NCBI RefSeq assembly: GCF_008806975.1
Contig: NZ_CP031728.1
Location: 3,307,501 to 3,371,500 of the forward strand
From: Cellvibrio sp. KY-GH-1
Lineage (GTDB): Bacteria; Pseudomonadota; Gammaproteobacteria; Pseudomonadales; Cellvibrionaceae
Length of the DNA: 64,000 nucleotides
Direction: 5' to 3'
A program made the translations under genes and the position numbers. The notes below the pieces were generated by a model. That model was not told the origin of the DNA and searched no databases. It worked only from the letters and a program-made list of their open reading frames with translations. This document shows positions 17,662-26,151 of the stretch, one piece after another. The first letter of the stretch is position 1, and each line of letters starts with the position of its first letter.

Positions 17662-19767
17662 ATGAATAAAAAAATAATGGGCTTATCGCTCTTATGCGTG
17701 TTATCCGCAGCACCTCTTTCACCTATTCACGCACAAACAGGTGTTAGCAATGCCTGGACAGCCTGGCTGGATAGAGATGAACCATCAGGACAAGGCGATG
17801 CTGAAGTACTCCCAGCATTCCTGACGGAAACTCCCAACTCGGTGTGTACCACCCCCAGTGCTATTGAAGCGCGCATCAGAGGTACAACTAATGTGTTTAC
17901 GCCTGGCATGACACTGCCACAAACCATGCGTACATTCGAACCGACAAAAGGCCTGCAGTGTTACAACGTCGATCAGCGGTCAGGAAGCTGCGCGGATTAC
18001 GAAGTACGTTTTTTATGTGCTGCACCGACGCTCGGCCAAACCAAAGCTGTGCTGGAAAAAATGGAGGTATTCAAACTCCAGGCTCCAGTGAGCCAAGGCA
18101 ACGCGATCGCCCAAGCTACATTCAAACTCGACGCCGCGATGGAAGCATTGAACGGACGCTTTTCGTTTGATATGGAAGGTGTAATTACTGCATTTAACGA
18201 TCGAGCCGAAGGCGCCGATGAAAAGTCCGGAGACGGCATTTTTAGTGCGTTCATTACCATGAACTTCACCGACATTACCGACACCCAAACGGCCTTCAAT
18301 AACAAACTTCGCACCGTGACCAACCCCATAGTTCGCGAATTTGCCGGACGCTCGGTTGTTACTACCAAGACGTTTGCAGCTACCTCCAGCTCAGCCTCTA
18401 CTGTTCTGATCAGGGGAATGGCCACTACCGCAGCCCCGGAACCACTGCCGGCACCAACCCCGCCCGCTCTGGTACTCGCCGAAAATGCCTTGGTTATTAA
18501 TGATAAAGCCGTGGTTGCCAATGCTGGATTGACATTTGATATGTGCAACACGGATGGTACTGGCAACTCAAATCCCAATGCAGCCTGGTCATTTAAAACG
18601 TTGCTTTCAAATCTCAATAATGAGCTGACATCTGGCATTACCGATCAACAGTTTATTAACGAATGGTTGCGTAACTGGATGGTTGATAGCTTTGCTAACG
18701 ACACAACTATCTTGGCCCGTACTGGTATCAAAGGCTTTTTCCCGGGGTGGGATGGAGTGAATGCCCAGACGCTTAATCTGGATCAACTTCCTTTCCGGCT
18801 GTTGGCAATCGTCAACCGTATTGATCTAGCAACCATCCCTGCTTATGGCGCTTCTACCGCGAACAAACCAGGCGAGATTCGCTTCGTATTTGGTTTAGTC
18901 CAACGCAATGGAAGCCAGTGTTCAGCCGCTCCGATGACTGCAATTTTTGAGTATCGCGATGCAACTTCAAGCTGTTCAGGGCTGAAAGACTTGGCGAACA
19001 AGTGGTTGAATCTCGACAGTATTGGGGTGCAATTCGGAAGAAACAGCGCAAATTATCGCGATGCGTTAAAAGCCATTACAGATACCGTAACTGCACCCAA
19101 CGCCAACAAGCTGAACCAACTGCGCACCAATGACATCGCCTTTGGCTCTCCATGGCAGCTACGCGAGTTTGTCATCAGCGGCGGAAAGCTTTCCCCTACG
19201 ACTATCAAACAAACGCCAAATCCAGTTCAGTTCCAGGCGACGACTGCCCCTGGTGCAGCCACCACAAAGGATTACTTGCAGCAAAACGCAAATGGCATTC
19301 TGTGCGAAAATTACACAGTACCGGAGACGATTGGAACACAGCGCTTCCTTGGTGCAAGTACCGACTACGGCTTTAGCACTACCTGGCCGATCACTCCCGA
19401 TGTCGTGCCAGCAAGCTTCCCCACGTGTTACAAATCGTCTGTTACTAACACCAATGGAACCACTCTCGATACGCGAATCAAAAGCGAAGTTCGGCATAAA
19501 TTCGCGTTAAATACCTGCGACGCCTGCCACAGCGGTGAAACACGCACCGGATTTGTACACATTGATTGGGCAACTCGCGGTCTGTCAGGTTTCATGACAG
19601 GTATCAATGTTACCGATCCCGTCAATTCGCTGCTAACAAGACAATTTAATGACTTGGCTCGCCGCAATCAGGCGCTAGTAGGCACTGCTGCGACGTCTTG
19701 CACCACGGATCCGCGGATACTGCGTAGCTTCAGGGCCCAGCAAGCCCGCTTGCGATTTATCCACTAA
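17662..19767 (+). CDS. Exported protein with C-terminal CxxCH motif, function unknown
   Basis: 701 residues from ATG 17662, with AAGGA nine bases upstream; an in-frame TTG just before is not needed. The signal peptide ends PLSPIHAQ. There is no family I can name. The middle contains a conserved-looking segment (NEWLRNWMVDSFANDTTILARTGIKGF then PFRLLAIVNRIDLATIPAYG) and the C-terminal region carries NTCDACHSGETRTGFVHID, a single c-type heme-like motif. It shares only this motif and export with the 0-10.7 kb cluster. It is monocistronic, ending in a terminator at 19.8 kb. A surface or periplasmic redox role is possible but not shown. Confidence 0.6.
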   Translation: MNKKIMGLSLLCVLSAAPLSPIHAQTGVSNAWTAWLDRDEPSGQGDAEVLPAFLTETPNSVCTTPSAIEARIRGTTNVFTPGMTLPQTMRTFEPTKGLQCYNVDQRSGSCADYEVRFLCAAPTLGQTKAVLEKMEVFKLQAPVSQGNAIAQATFKLDAAMEALNGRFSFDMEGVITAFNDRAEGADEKSGDGIFSAFITMNFTDITDTQTAFNNKLRTVTNPIVREFAGRSVVTTKTFAATSSSASTVLIRGMATTAAPEPLPAPTPPALVLAENALVINDKAVVANAGLTFDMCNTDGTGNSNPNAAWSFKTLLSNLNNELTSGITDQQFINEWLRNWMVDSFANDTTILARTGIKGFFPGWDGVNAQTLNLDQLPFRLLAIVNRIDLATIPAYGASTANKPGEIRFVFGLVQRNGSQCSAAPMTAIFEYRDATSSCSGLKDLANKWLNLDSIGVQFGRNSANYRDALKAITDTVTAPNANKLNQLRTNDIAFGSPWQLREFVISGGKLSPTTIKQTPNPVQFQATTAPGAATTKDYLQQNANGILCENYTVPETIGTQRFLGASTDYGFSTTWPITPDVVPASFPTCYKSSVTNTNGTTLDTRIKSEVRHKFALNTCDACHSGETRTGFVHIDWATRGLSGFMTGINVTDPVNSLLTRQFNDLARRNQALVGTAATSCTTDPRILRSFRAQQARLRFIH

Positions 19768-19807
19768 AACTGGGTTACTCGTAGCAGAAATGGTACGGGT
19801 ATTTAAA

Positions 19808-19838
19808 AAAATGGCGGCTCACAAAGCCGCCATTTTTT
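19808..19838. terminator. Bidirectional terminator between convergent genes
   Basis: AAATGGCGGCT pairs with AGCCGCCATTT around CACAA, with T runs on both strands. It serves the rightward exported gene and possibly the leftward H-NOX operon. Confidence 0.8.
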
Positions 19839-19903
19839 CTCACTCGTAAATCACGCGTTAGCATAAGCCACGAAACCAAGCTCGGAAGGTCTTACCCCTG
19901 CGC

Positions 19904-19949
19904 AGGTAGGTCCGTAGTAATAACTAAGGTAGGTCAGTAGTAATAACTA
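19904..19949. repeat. Two tandem 23-base repeats
   Basis: Copies at 19904-19926 and 19927-19949 differ at one position. The second overlaps the last codons of the short leftward frame. Function unknown; likely a replication-slippage duplication. Confidence 0.8.
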
Positions 19950-20222
19950 AAGAAGTACTTTATTTACTGCGTTTGCAACCCTGGCGCCGAGCGCCGTGAA
20001 GTCGTCATCTAACTGCATTCCCGCCTCCAATTGCGTTACAAGACGGGACAGCTGACGAGTTAATATATCTAAAATTTCTTTTTCCTGGGCTTCGGTTAGC
20101 CCCATGGAAAAAAATGCTTTCTCTACGTCAATACCCAATTCCCCAATCAAGACAATCACATCTTCACGATGTTCAATTTGACGAGTCCGCAAATCCGTTA
20201 AGGTTTCAGACAGGCTCTCCAT
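19947..20222 (-). CDS. Probable C-terminal part of the H-NOX operon response regulator (separated by frameshift)
   Basis: 91 residues, entirely helical (MESLSETLTDLRTRQIEHREDVIVLI...). It has its own ATG but no good ribosome site. Reading the preceding gene with one G fewer in the G6 run at 20297-20302 gives a continuous open frame through the would-be gap (EGVNAKLNYFLIQQRQ, GRQQQLINEVMESLSE), so this is most likely the tail of a single regulator of about 383 residues. If it is a separate protein, it would be a short helical partner translated after the regulator. Both readings stay open without resequencing. Confidence 0.5.
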   Translation of the reverse strand: MESLSETLTDLRTRQIEHREDVIVLIGELGIDVEKAFFSMGLTEAQEKEILDILTRQLSRLVTQLEAGMQLDDDFTALGARVANAVNKVLL

Positions 20223-20229
20223 AACCTCA

Positions 20230-21099
20230 TTAATAAGTTGCTGCTGTCTGCCGGCCTGTCGTTGTTGAATTAAAAAATAATTTAATTTTGCATTTACCCC
20301 CCTCCAAAATAATTTGCAAATTATCTTGAAGCGCTCCGCGTTTCACCTCGTCGGCAGGCATATTTTTTATCAGTAACACACAGTGACGCTGCACCAGAAG
20401 AAATTTATTGCCGATGTTGGTTAGTGATTGATCGCTGCCATGCATACGTTCAATCAACTCCAACTCAAGCATCGAACTGATTTCATGCGTGGCGTTACAT
20501 TCGAGGATATCGCCCGCCTTAAAGTAAGCGACTGCATTTAAACCATAATTGCTCAAGGCTTCTAGCAAGCCAGACATCAATTGGGCGGAGGTTTCGTTTG
20601 CAAGGCTGCTGCGCAAGAAATTCACAACCACGCCAAGTGCGCCAGTTTCGCTCAGCACCGTCATTACCAAATCGTTGGCATTTTTCGCTTCGGCCCGCAA
20701 TTGCAATCGCTGTTCGCGCAGACGCTGTGCGTGGGCCAGCTTGGTTTTCAATACAGAAGAACTATAGGGCTTCACCAAATAGTCTGAACCTCCCACGGCA
20801 AGGCCGCGTGCAATCTCCTCGGTAGAATTGTTTGATGACAGAAATATCACGTCTATATCGACCAGCGCTGGGTCACTCTTAATCACTTCGCACGCTTCAT
20901 AACCATTCATTCCTGGCATATTAATATCCAGCAATATGATGTCTGGCCGCTCCGAATCCGCCAGTAGCTGCAACGCCTCTTCAGCGTTTAACGCCGCCGT
21001 TACGGCAAATTCTCCCTGCAAATCCTCAAGCAACATATGAATAAGCTCGGGGGAGTCATCAACAATCATCACACGTATCATCGGGTCATTACTGGTCAT
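20230..21099 (-). CDS. Response regulator with unrecognised output region (frameshifted at 3' end)
   Basis: 289 residues as read. The N-terminal receiver has VMIVDDSPELI, phospho-acceptor Asp58 in IILLDINMPGMNG, FLSSN and DYLVKPYSS. A coiled linker (LAHAQRLREQRLQLRAEAKN) leads to residues 145-270, which I judge GAF-like (GLLEALSNYGLNAVAYFK, FLLVQRHCVLLIKN). No DNA-binding, GGDEF, EAL or HD-GYP signature is seen. The start overlaps the kinase gene by 11 bases, so they are coupled. The last 20 or so residues (KCKIKLFFNSTTTG...) look like out-of-frame sequence; one base fewer at 20297-20302 joins it to the 91-residue frame. Confidence 0.8.
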   Translation of the reverse strand: MTSNDPMIRVMIVDDSPELIHMLLEDLQGEFAVTAALNAEEALQLLADSERPDIILLDINMPGMNGYEACEVIKSDPALVDIDVIFLSSNNSTEEIARGLAVGGSDYLVKPYSSSVLKTKLAHAQRLREQRLQLRAEAKNANDLVMTVLSETGALGVVVNFLRSSLANETSAQLMSGLLEALSNYGLNAVAYFKAGDILECNATHEISSMLELELIERMHGSDQSLTNIGNKFLLVQRHCVLLIKNMPADEVKRGALQDNLQIILEGGKCKIKLFFNSTTTGRQTAATY

Positions 21100-23521
21100 T
21101 CCGAGACTCCTCTTCCGATAGTAGATTCACACACTGTGCGCGACATTGTTCGATAAGAATCCGCATATCCGCGCGACGAAATTGATCAAATGCCGAGTTA
21201 AGTTGCTGGACTATCGGCTCTAGAAAAGTGCTCGTTACCAATTGGGTAAGTTGGGCGAGCGACTGCTTTACCAGTCCCAAGTTAACCGTCAAATTTTTTT
21301 CAATAACATCCAGCAAGTCACCTATTTGGCGTATTGCAGTAAATTCAAGTGATGTACTTTGTGCGGGTTCTTCGCGCGCTTCACTCCGTGAAAATAATTC
21401 CACTGACGCTCGCAGTTCTCGCAACGCAAAATAATATTCCTGGAACATTGCCAATGAAGGTTCCAGGTGCTCTTTGATCGACTGCTCGATAGCCGCCGCT
21501 GCCGCCGCCAAACGTGTTGCGCCCAGGGTGGCGCCCGTCCCTTTTATTTTATGCGCTCGCTGCCGAAGACTTTCCAAATTCCCTTCAGCCAACAGGGTGG
21601 CCATCTCATCCTCGGAACCTTCCTGAGAGGTGATGGCCCCCCGAATTAGTTTGCGCAGCAACGGCCAGTTGCCGCCAGAGCGCGCCAGAGCGCCAGCTAT
21701 ATCCAGCCCTGGGTACGCATGCCCTTCAGGTACCTCGGTGGCAAATTGCCCGGAATCGGCGACCGGCGCAGACACCGCGACGGATTCTGACAGCCCCATG
21801 GTAATAGCTTCCGCCGAGCTGGAAGTAACGACAGACAAGTAACGGCGCAAAACATCAAATAACTGGTCGGGTTCCACGGGCTTGGTAAGATGGTCTTGCA
21901 TGCCGGCTGCTACACTTTTTTCGCGATCCTCCTCAAAGGCGTGCGCAGTCATCGCCACCACCGGAACGCGCCCGCGCGCGTCTTGCAATGCGCGAATCCG
22001 ACGAGTTGCGGTAAGGCCATCCATGATTGGCATTTGTACATCCATCAACACAAAGTCGGGTGGGTCGGAATCAAAAACTGCCAGTGCCAGCTCGCCGTTT
22101 TCCGCCCAGGAAAGTCGCAAACCACTTTCCTCAAGCAAACTGGCTATGACCTGATAATTTGTATTGTTGTCATCAACCACCAGCAAATGTTGCCCATTGA
22201 ACAAGGGCCGTTCAGTAGCGCGAGATGCCTCGTCAATACCTCGACCGGAAATACAGCCGACTAACGAGTGTAAAATCAAAGGCTGAAATAAATAGCCATC
22301 AACACGAAACGAAAAGCTGGCGTTTGCACCGGACATTTCAAGTGCGATCAGTTTTAAATCACGGCAGCGGCGCTTGCATTCCATCAACTCGGCTGAATTG
22401 ATACGGGACGCCAGACGACCATCCAGAATTAGCCAGGGTGCCGCGACTTGCTGCAAGACATCCCAATTCAGATGATGCCAATCGCTGACGACCTGACTTT
22501 CCACTAAGCCAAGTAACGGGAGGCTCGCACGCAAATGCTCCGACAACTGCGCTCCTTGTACAACCAATGCCACACGAATGTCCGGGCGATTGCTCAGGCA
22601 GTTTCGCAATTCAGTCGGCGCCAATAATTCCGCGGGAAATCGCACGCAAAAACTGGAGCCTCGTCCCACCTCGCTCGTTAACGAGATGCTTCCACCCATG
22701 GCATCGACAATTTTTTTGCAAATCGACAACCCCAATCCAGAGCCACCATAATTACGGGTAATTGATAAATCCGCCTGCACGAAAGGGGTGAAAATGGAAT
22801 CCAAATACTCCGCCGCAATACCTATACCGGTATCGCGAACCAGAATTTCGACGAGAGAATCCTCGCGGTACGCAAGGCTTACCGCAACAAAGCCCTGGTG
22901 CGTAAACTTTACGGCGTTGCCAACCAGGTTACATACCAATTGCTTGACCCGGAGGTCATCCGACTCGACCAACGCAGGGAAATCCGGAGCGATATCACAC
23001 ACGAACTCCAAGCCGCGCCGCTCGGCCTCCAGCGCAAATGATGGCATCACGCCGACGAGCGCCAGGGCGAGGTCAGTGGCAACCGGGGCAAGTTGTACTT
23101 CACCGGATTCAAAACGCGCGACGTCGAGCAAATCATTGATCAAAGCAAGCAGAAGTTGACCGGAATGGAGGGCGGTATTCAGTAAGTGTTGTTGACGATC
23201 TACATCGGAGACCTGGCTCGCCGCACGCAGCATCCCCAGCACTCCGTTCAGAGGGGTGCGCATTTCGTGGCTCATGTTCGCCAGAAATTGACTCTTAGCC
23301 CTTGAATTTGCCAAGGCCTGGTCCCGCGCAATTTCCAACTCGCGAGTTCGCTCAAGAACCTGCGCTTCGCGCTCATCTACCAACTTGCGCAATTCATTAT
23401 TGAGCGCAAACAACTCGCGACTTTTGCTTTCCAGAAGTTCTTCAGCGGCACATCGGGCAGTCCGCTCGCGCTCAAGCCGATTATTCAACCGATCAAGTTC
23501 ATCGCCCGGCACGATTGTCAC
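21089..23521 (-). CDS. Hybrid histidine kinase (HisKA-HATPase-pseudoreceiver-receiver-HPt)
   Basis: 810 residues with no membrane segment or sensor domain. A coiled coil (residues 5-75) leads into HisKA with His85 (ANMSHEMRTPLNG). The ATPase domain shows QLVCNLVGNAVKFTHQG, DTGIGI and GGSGLGLSICKK. A degenerate receiver follows (WLILDGRLAS in place of the Asp loop, LFQPLIL in place of Lys-Pro), then a true receiver (LLVVDDNNTNYQV, FVLMDVQMPIMDG). An HPt domain carries RAHKIKGTGATLG. Its ATG overlaps the H-NOX stop (ATGA), so gas sensing is probably supplied by H-NOX in trans, as for HnoK-type kinases. Phosphate would pass to the coupled response regulator. Confidence 0.9.
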   Translation of the reverse strand: MTIVPGDELDRLNNRLERERTARCAAEELLESKSRELFALNNELRKLVDEREAQVLERTRELEIARDQALANSRAKSQFLANMSHEMRTPLNGVLGMLRAASQVSDVDRQQHLLNTALHSGQLLLALINDLLDVARFESGEVQLAPVATDLALALVGVMPSFALEAERRGLEFVCDIAPDFPALVESDDLRVKQLVCNLVGNAVKFTHQGFVAVSLAYREDSLVEILVRDTGIGIAAEYLDSIFTPFVQADLSITRNYGGSGLGLSICKKIVDAMGGSISLTSEVGRGSSFCVRFPAELLAPTELRNCLSNRPDIRVALVVQGAQLSEHLRASLPLLGLVESQVVSDWHHLNWDVLQQVAAPWLILDGRLASRINSAELMECKRRCRDLKLIALEMSGANASFSFRVDGYLFQPLILHSLVGCISGRGIDEASRATERPLFNGQHLLVVDDNNTNYQVIASLLEESGLRLSWAENGELALAVFDSDPPDFVLMDVQMPIMDGLTATRRIRALQDARGRVPVVAMTAHAFEEDREKSVAAGMQDHLTKPVEPDQLFDVLRRYLSVVTSSSAEAITMGLSESVAVSAPVADSGQFATEVPEGHAYPGLDIAGALARSGGNWPLLRKLIRGAITSQEGSEDEMATLLAEGNLESLRQRAHKIKGTGATLGATRLAAAAAAIEQSIKEHLEPSLAMFQEYYFALRELRASVELFSRSEAREEPAQSTSLEFTAIRQIGDLLDVIEKNLTVNLGLVKQSLAQLTQLVTSTFLEPIVQQLNSAFDQFRRADMRILIEQCRAQCVNLLSEEESRNDQ

Positions 23522-24065
23522 CCCAAGCGGGTAATGGTAAATATAACTTGGTTTAAGGGCGTAGAAACTGCAACGCGGTCGATCTGCAGTTGCTCATTGA
23601 AGTGGTTGGCGCAACCTTCGATCAATCCCTCAGCCAAGTCCGGCAAATTGCGAGAGGATTCGTAGGTAAGTTGCAGCCGACTTTCATCAATATCGTGGTA
23701 ATAGAAAACGGGCAACTCAGCGTCGGGGTAAAGTTTTTTACCTCGACATGAATGTGTCTATCAACTTCGCGCAGCACGTCAAACGTGGTTGTTGCCTCGG
23801 CAAAAAATACCGGAAACTTTTTTACAAACGACTTAGCGAGAAAATTCCCAAATGCTTTCACTAGCACCGGCACCGGCAGATCGAAACGCCGGGACAGTTC
23901 CAACACATAGGCTAATAGCTCGCTAAGGTCGTAGGTTCCAACACTGGTGTAGGCTCCTCCTGATGGTGGGTTAGTGGCGTCAATAAGGTCGTCGACCATA
24001 TCCATGCCCCAGCTCTGCTCCACCATACTCATAAATTCGGTGAACACTATTCCTTTCATTGCCAT
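23518..24065 (-). CDS. H-NOX heme gas-sensor protein, interrupted by a -1 frameshift
   Basis: Two frames together give a full H-NOX of about 182 residues. The first (to 23622 as read) has MKGIVFTEFMSMVEQSWG, GTYDLSELLAYVLELSRR and VDRHIHVEV, whose His in IHVEV is the expected proximal heme ligand. The second has LPVFYYHD and TYESSRNL, giving the Y-x-S-x-R heme-propionate motif, and ends INQ-like at a Gly before the kinase gene. The frames meet at A-AAA-AAC (23739-23733). One extra A, or a -1 slip there, restores KNLYPDAELPV. H-NOX binds NO or O2 and regulates a partner kinase. Starts at 24065 or 24059 are both plausible. Confidence 0.85.
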
Positions 24066-24151
24066 CACTCATCGTTGCGGAAATGATTAAAGCTTAGTCA
24101 ATTGAATTCACTTTGAAGGCACATTTTTATCATCCGGGCGTTTAAAAAATC

Positions 24152-25921
24152 TTAACCCGCTTTTTCCGGCGGCGGCGCAACGCGCAATACCTCTTCCATC
24201 GTCGTTAATCCCGCCGCAATTTTTTGCGCCCCGGATAAACGTAAGGTTCGCATGCCTTCTTTCATTGCCTGACGGCGCATATCCTGCAAATTACAATCGG
24301 GCGTGACTCGCTCTTTTAGCGATTCCGACATCACCAGAATTTCATATAAACCCTGCCGGCCCATATAACCTGTATTACGACACTCCAAACATCCCACCGG
24401 GCGATAGACTTTAGCCGGCACCTGCACCTTCCAGGGCGCGACCAACTCCTGCCAATCTGCCTGGCTAATTTGCCCCTCTTCTTTGCAATGCGGGCACAAA
24501 GTGCGTACCAGCCGCTGCGCCATAACCCCGAGCAAGGTTGCATTGATTAAATACGAGGGAATTCCCAAATCCAATAAACGTGCAACGGTGGAAGGAGCGT
24601 CATTGGTGTGAACCGTCGACAACACCAAGTGCCCGGTCAACGCGGCCTGAACGGCCATCTGCGCCGTTTCCAGATCGCGAATTTCGCCCACCATAATAAT
24701 GTCCGGATCTTGCCGCATCAGGCTGCGGATACCGGCAGCAAAGTCCAGCCCGATTTTGTGATGCACCTGGGTTTGGTTAAAGCGCTCTTCCACCATCTCG
24801 ATCGGATCTTCTATGGTGCTGACATTGACTTCATCGGTGGCGACTTGTCGTAGTGACGAGTAAAGCGTGGTGGTTTTACCGGAACCGGTGGGGCCGGTTA
24901 CCAGCAAAATCCCGTTGGGACGATTAAGCATGGTATTCCAGCGCGCGTAGTCATCGCCGACCAAACCCAAATCGCTGAAGCTGCGCTGCAATACTTCCGG
25001 ATCGAATATCCGCATCACCAGTTTTTCGCCGAACGCGGTGGGTAAGGTAGACATACGCAATTCGATTTCACTGCCGTCGCTGCGCCGGGTTTTGATACGC
25101 CCATCTTGCGGCTTGCGCTTCTCGGCGATGTCCATTCGCGCCAACACTTTGAAGCGGCTGGTGACGGCGGTAGCAACATTGGCCGGCAATTCATACACGT
25201 AATGGAGTACGCCATCGATACGAAAGCGAATGCGCCCCACATCACGGCGCGGTTCTATGTGGATATCGCTCGCACGCTGGTCATAAGCGTACTGCAGCAA
25301 CCAGTCCACAATCTTGACGATATGCTGATCATTAGCGTCAGGATCACTCGCCTTACCCAGTTCGACCAGCTGCTCGAAGTTGGTAATCGCCGACGAGGAA
25401 GTCGCCCCACTGGCACCGGACACCGAGCGCGCCAGTGTGTAGAACTCCACCATAAAGCGTTCGATATCGGCCGGGTTGGCAACAACACGCTTAACCGTAC
25501 GGCGCGCCACGTGCTCCACTTGTGGCTCCCATCCCGCCATAAATGGTTGGGTACAAGCCACCAGCACATGATCCTGGTTGACTTGTACACATAAAATTCC
25601 ATGGCGTTTGGCGAAGGCGTAGCTGATTACCTCGGTACATTTGGCCACGTCGATTTTCATCGGATCTATATGGAACAGCGGCAGACGCGCCTTGGTGGCG
25701 AGCCACTCGGTAAGGGTTTCACCATCCAGGGTTTTACCGGGGCGCTGGACATCATCCAAATTCTGGGTGGCGATATAGGCGAGCGGATGCATGATGGCTT
25801 GCTCGCGCGTGCGCGATGCACCCAGCAGCACATTGGCATCCATTTGCTTCATGCGACCATCCGCCACCAGATCGCTAATTAATCCGCGTAAATCGAGAAC
25901 CCTATCCAGCACCTGCGCCAT
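24152..25921 (-). CDS. GspE/PulE/PilB-family secretion ATPase
   Basis: 589 residues. An N-terminal MshEN/T2SSE-N-like domain (residues 60-175) precedes the ATPase core. Seen: RASDIHIEPRRDVGRIRFRI, Walker A in LLVTGPTGSGKTTTLYSSL, Asp box STIEDPIEMV, Walker B DIIMVGEIRDLETA, His box LVLSTVHTNDAP, and the zinc tetracysteine TLCPHC with CLECRNTGYMGR. This enzyme powers type II secretion or type IV/MSHA-like pilus assembly. No other secretion gene lies beside it, so the machine cannot be assigned. It precedes the H-NOX operon by about 85 bases on the same strand; co-transcription is possible. Confidence 0.88.
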   Translation of the reverse strand: MAQVLDRVLDLRGLISDLVADGRMKQMDANVLLGASRTREQAIMHPLAYIATQNLDDVQRPGKTLDGETLTEWLATKARLPLFHIDPMKIDVAKCTEVISYAFAKRHGILCVQVNQDHVLVACTQPFMAGWEPQVEHVARRTVKRVVANPADIERFMVEFYTLARSVSGASGATSSSAITNFEQLVELGKASDPDANDQHIVKIVDWLLQYAYDQRASDIHIEPRRDVGRIRFRIDGVLHYVYELPANVATAVTSRFKVLARMDIAEKRKPQDGRIKTRRSDGSEIELRMSTLPTAFGEKLVMRIFDPEVLQRSFSDLGLVGDDYARWNTMLNRPNGILLVTGPTGSGKTTTLYSSLRQVATDEVNVSTIEDPIEMVEERFNQTQVHHKIGLDFAAGIRSLMRQDPDIIMVGEIRDLETAQMAVQAALTGHLVLSTVHTNDAPSTVARLLDLGIPSYLINATLLGVMAQRLVRTLCPHCKEEGQISQADWQELVAPWKVQVPAKVYRPVGCLECRNTGYMGRQGLYEILVMSESLKERVTPDCNLQDMRRQAMKEGMRTLRLSGAQKIAAGLTTMEEVLRVAPPPEKAG

Positions 25922-26067
25922 TATTCTTTAACCCTGTTAGTGTTATATCTGCAGAGGATTGTAGCGGTTGCGAAGAAGAGCGTCTGCCTGTGCCATCACT
26001 TGCTCGCATTTTAGCGGCCGCTATCTATTATCTATGGGCCAGCCACTACCCGCAGAAGAATGCATCA

Positions 26068-26085
26068 CTGTCACAAAAATGTCAC
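26068..26085 (+). promoter_or_regulatory. Candidate Pho box upstream of DUF47-pit
   Basis: CTGTCACAAAAATGTCAC closely fits the PhoB consensus of two TGTCA half-sites 11 bases apart. A TATACT hexamer at 26117-26122 could be the -10, but lies 31 bases from the box, farther than usual. Phosphate control fits the genes downstream. Confidence 0.5.
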
Positions 26086-26151
26086 AAACCAAGGTGACCT
26101 GATCGGGTGATCTTTCTATACTGCGCACACTTTTTATCCGGAGGGATTTTC

